Below are positions 60,687 to 64,000 of a stretch of 64,000 nt of DNA, in pieces (positions within the stretch are counted from its first letter, which is position 1; each line of letters starts with the position of its first letter). Below the pieces are notes generated by a model, which worked only from the letters and a program-made list of their open reading frames with translations, was not told where the DNA came from and did not search any database. This DNA comes from Serratia sp. DD3. GTDB taxonomy: Bacteria > Pseudomonadota > Gammaproteobacteria > Enterobacterales > Enterobacteriaceae. The stretch is taken from the NCBI RefSeq assembly GCF_000496755.2, contig NZ_AYKS02000123.1, positions 124,001 through 188,000 on the forward strand, read 5' to 3'. A program made the translations under genes and the position numbers.

Positions 60687-61157
60687 TTACAGTTCAGCGA
60701 CCAGTTTATCAACGATGTCGCTGTTAGCAGCTTCATCCACGGAACGTTCGATTATTTTCTCGGCGCCTGCAATGGCCAACATCGCCACCTGCTTACGCAA
60801 CTCTTCACGAGCGCGCTTACGTTCGGCATCGATCTCAGCCTGGGCCTGCGCCACGATTTTGTTGCGTTCCAGCTCGGCTTCCGCTTTGGCGTCGTCCACG
60901 ATCTGAGCTTTGCGTTTGTTTGCCTGCTCAATGATTTTCTGGGCTTCCGCTTTGGCAGTTTTCAACTGCTCGGTCGCATGGGCTTGCGCTAAGTCCAAAT
61001 CTTTTTTGCCACGCTCTGCAGAAGCGAGGCCATCAGCAATTTCTTTCTGACGCTTCTCGATGGCAGCCATAATTGGCGGCCATACATACTTCATGCAGAA
61101 CCAGACAAACAGGATGAACGCGATAGCCTGGCCGAGGATTGTAGCATTAAGATTCAC
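60687..61157 (-). CDS. atpF: ATP synthase b subunit
   Basis: Peripheral stalk subunit of 156 residues, the same length as in E. coli. A single N-terminal membrane helix ([20 protein letters not shown]) is followed by a long charged coiled coil that dimerises and holds delta and alpha. Confidence 0.98.
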   Translation of the reverse strand: MNLNATILGQAIAFILFVWFCMKYVWPPIMAAIEKRQKEIADGLASAERGKKDLDLAQAHATEQLKTAKAEAQKIIEQANKRKAQIVDDAKAEAELERNKIVAQAQAEIDAERKRAREELRKQVAMLAIAGAEKIIERSVDEAANSDIVDKLVAEL

Positions 61158-61215
61158 AGCACAATGCCTCTATAAAAGTTTAAAATGTGGTTTCTTCGCA
61201 GCGAGTGAACTCTGC

Positions 61216-61473
<258 letters not shown>

Positions 61474-61506
61474 TCAGTTTATAAAAGTGCAAGTGTTTTA
61501 AGAAAA

Positions 61507-62686
<1,180 letters not shown>

Positions 62687-62833
62687 GACGTTTGTTCTCT
62701 CCGTACCCCGAAGGGTAAACTGAGTGGCATATTCCTGTAAAACCCGCGTCATTGCCGTCTAGTTGCAACTTGCATGAACATGGGTAATGAAACAGCCTTC
62801 AATGCTATGAGTCAAGTAGCAAAAACCGTGCAA

Positions 62834-62861
62834 ATTATACGGGCCACTCCAACGAATTCAA
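62834..62861 (-). promoter_or_regulatory. Main promoter of the atp operon
   Basis: On the minus strand TTGAAT (62856-62861), a 16-bp spacer and a perfect TATAAT (62834-62839), about 150 bp upstream of atpI. The position agrees with the main atp promoter upstream of atpI in E. coli. Confidence 0.65.
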
Positions 62862-63320
62862 TCAATAAGTAGCAAAAAGGTGAACAATTATTTAAATTTT
62901 CCCCTTTGAGACACATTTCAATAGAAACCGCCCTTTGCTCTATCACACTTACTGGCCTAGTTACTAGGCTATTGCATCAGTAAATGTGCTGTCTATCACA
63001 GTAAATTTTAGCGCTAATTTATAATCCAATTTAACGCCCATTGTCTTTAGCTAATCGAGCTATAAAAAAGATTACAAATCAAAGTATTGTAAGTAAACTT
63101 TTAAAAAACAATCGTAATACCATGCAAAAACATTTTACTGACATTTATAACCAGGTTAATTCAAGTTGCTGCCCACTGTTTACCATTTGAGTAACAATTA
63201 CCATTTGAGTAACAATGGGGTCAGGCAAATAACATAAACACGTCGTTAAAGGTGTGACCAGATAGGTTTATCAAAAACCGCATACTATCTGACAGCAGTT
63301 ACCTTCAAAAAAATTACAAC
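62862..63320. other. AT-rich gap upstream of atp with an 18-bp tandem repeat
   Basis: No gene is seen in this 460-bp AT-rich gap. It includes TACCATTTGAGTAACAAT twice in tandem at 63181-63198 and 63199-63216. It may also hold a terminator for the gene that ends at 63321. Confidence 0.5.
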
Positions 63321-64000
63321 TTATTGAAATTTAATAATATCAGTTCTCAAATCCACGAATTTATCATAGACACTGTCGACAGATAAGCTCTTCACATCAT
63401 TATCCATTGACTCCAGAACCCGTGATGGTACTTGCCAAGGGCCCCAAAATGAGGAGTCATGACCTGCAAACAACGCAACGACCGGTTTACCTACCCCCAC
63501 AGCGATATGTAATGCGCCGCCATCACTGGTGACAATTTGATCACATAAAGCCATACCTGCCATCAATTCACGAAGGTTGTTGGTTCTGTAAGGGATCAAA
63601 TCTATGTCACGGCAGCCCTCTACCACTAAATCTGCTTTTTCATCATCACCAGGGTGAGTCGGATTATTACTCGAACCAGGGGACCAAAAAAGCATGATTT
63701 TACAGGGTTCACGCTCGGCTAATCGGTGAGCAAGTTCAATAAAATGGTTAACTGACCATCTCTGATTGATTTTTCTAGAACTGATCTGCAGACCATATAG
63801 CGGTATCTTGTCATTTTTAGATACTTTTTCTTCCGCTTTTTTTATCTCATCTGCTGTTACATACAGTTCTGCTTTCCCCGGGGTTTGATAACAACCGAGC
63901 GGTTTTGCCAGGAGCGATAACTCTTCTACGATATGATGACTTGTCCCTTGTACATACGGAATTTTGTCGGTGACAATATCAGGCGCATCGTCACCAATGG
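63321..64000 (-). CDS. Glycosyltransferase family 9 (heptosyltransferase-like), 5' end outside the window
   Basis: The minus-strand frame is open from the window edge to TAA 63321, about 226 codons; the start is not included. The C-terminal GT9 blocks are present: MLFWSPGSSNNPTHPGDD, then DQIVTSDGGALHIAVGVGKP and VVALFAGHDSSFWGPW, resembling the ADP-heptose-binding region of LPS heptosyltransferases (usual form TxDTGxxHxA). The donor is unknown. In E. coli the gene upstream of atpI is rsmG, so this is a changed neighbourhood. Reading the frame over the edge relies on my own translation of 63696-64000. Confidence 0.8.
   Translation of the reverse strand, partial: IGDDAPDIVTDKIPYVQGTSHHIVEELSLLAKPLGCYQTPGKAELYVTADEIKKAEEKVSKNDKIPLYGLQISSRKINQRWSVNHFIELAHRLAEREPCKIMLFWSPGSSNNPTHPGDDEKADLVVEGCRDIDLIPYRTNNLRELMAGMALCDQIVTSDGGALHIAVGVGKPVVALFAGHDSSFWGPWQVPSRVLESMDNDVKSLSVDSVYDKFVDLRTDIIKFQ

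Overview
The window is chromosomal DNA from a member of the Enterobacterales. The closest fit I can argue for from memory is the Serratia/Yersinia group, because protein lengths and sequences follow E. coli closely, degenerate ERIC-type intergenic repeats are scattered through it, and gene order around dnaA and the atp operon is the enterobacterial one. The genus is not proven. The chromosomal origin is not visible; its usual neighbours (mnmG, mioC) are not in the window.

Layout. 276-7813: avtA, yidE, the heat-shock pair ibpB/ibpA behind a clear sigma-32 promoter, a YidQ-type lipoprotein, a threonine dehydratase/ornithine cyclodeaminase-like pair, and yidA. 7973-18884: the replication and membrane-biogenesis core. 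gyrB, recF, dnaN and dnaA lie on the minus strand and rpmH, rnpA, yidD, yidC and mnmE on the plus strand, divided by an 850-bp regulatory region rich in GATC sites. 18952-24760: an accessory block holding an AbiEi-like antitoxin with a perfect 31-bp operator-like palindrome and a deleted AbiEii toxin, a ParD/ParE-like pair, a small basic protein, a GNAT acetyltransferase, a broken dinD and an intact rhuM. 24763-33803: a secreted alpha/beta-hydrolase-like protein, adeP, yieH, and a LysR-controlled cluster with an MFS transporter, a formaldehyde-activating-enzyme (Fae) homologue, an aldo/keto reductase and an aldehyde dehydrogenase.

33884-38420: the phosphate-uptake operon pstSCAB-phoU with two Pho boxes. 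An ISAs1-family element with an exact 10-bp target duplication sits just upstream; its transposase carries an in-frame amber codon. dld follows, then a wreck of an IS982-family element, a complete IS5-family element and ERIC-like fragments. 44377-49967: an extended ynbABCD operon for a dedicated membrane-lipid pathway. It combines a CDP-alcohol phosphatidyltransferase, a CDP-diglyceride synthase, a PlsC-type acyltransferase, a hydrolase-methyltransferase fusion, a PAP2/dual-specificity phosphatase fusion and a small membrane protein. 50178-51917: a degenerate periplasmic FKBP protein with a very long T/P/A/E linker, and a YdhR-type protein. 52070-62686: glmS, glmU and atpCDGAHFEBI, all on the minus strand. 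The window ends in a glycosyltransferase family 9 gene where rsmG normally stands.

Core modules are intact and read as functional. The broken genes are confined to the accessory block and the IS cluster. The features most worth following are the Fae-containing aldehyde cluster, the extended ynb lipid operon with its altered metal site, the AbiE remnant with its operator, and the altered junction upstream of atpI.
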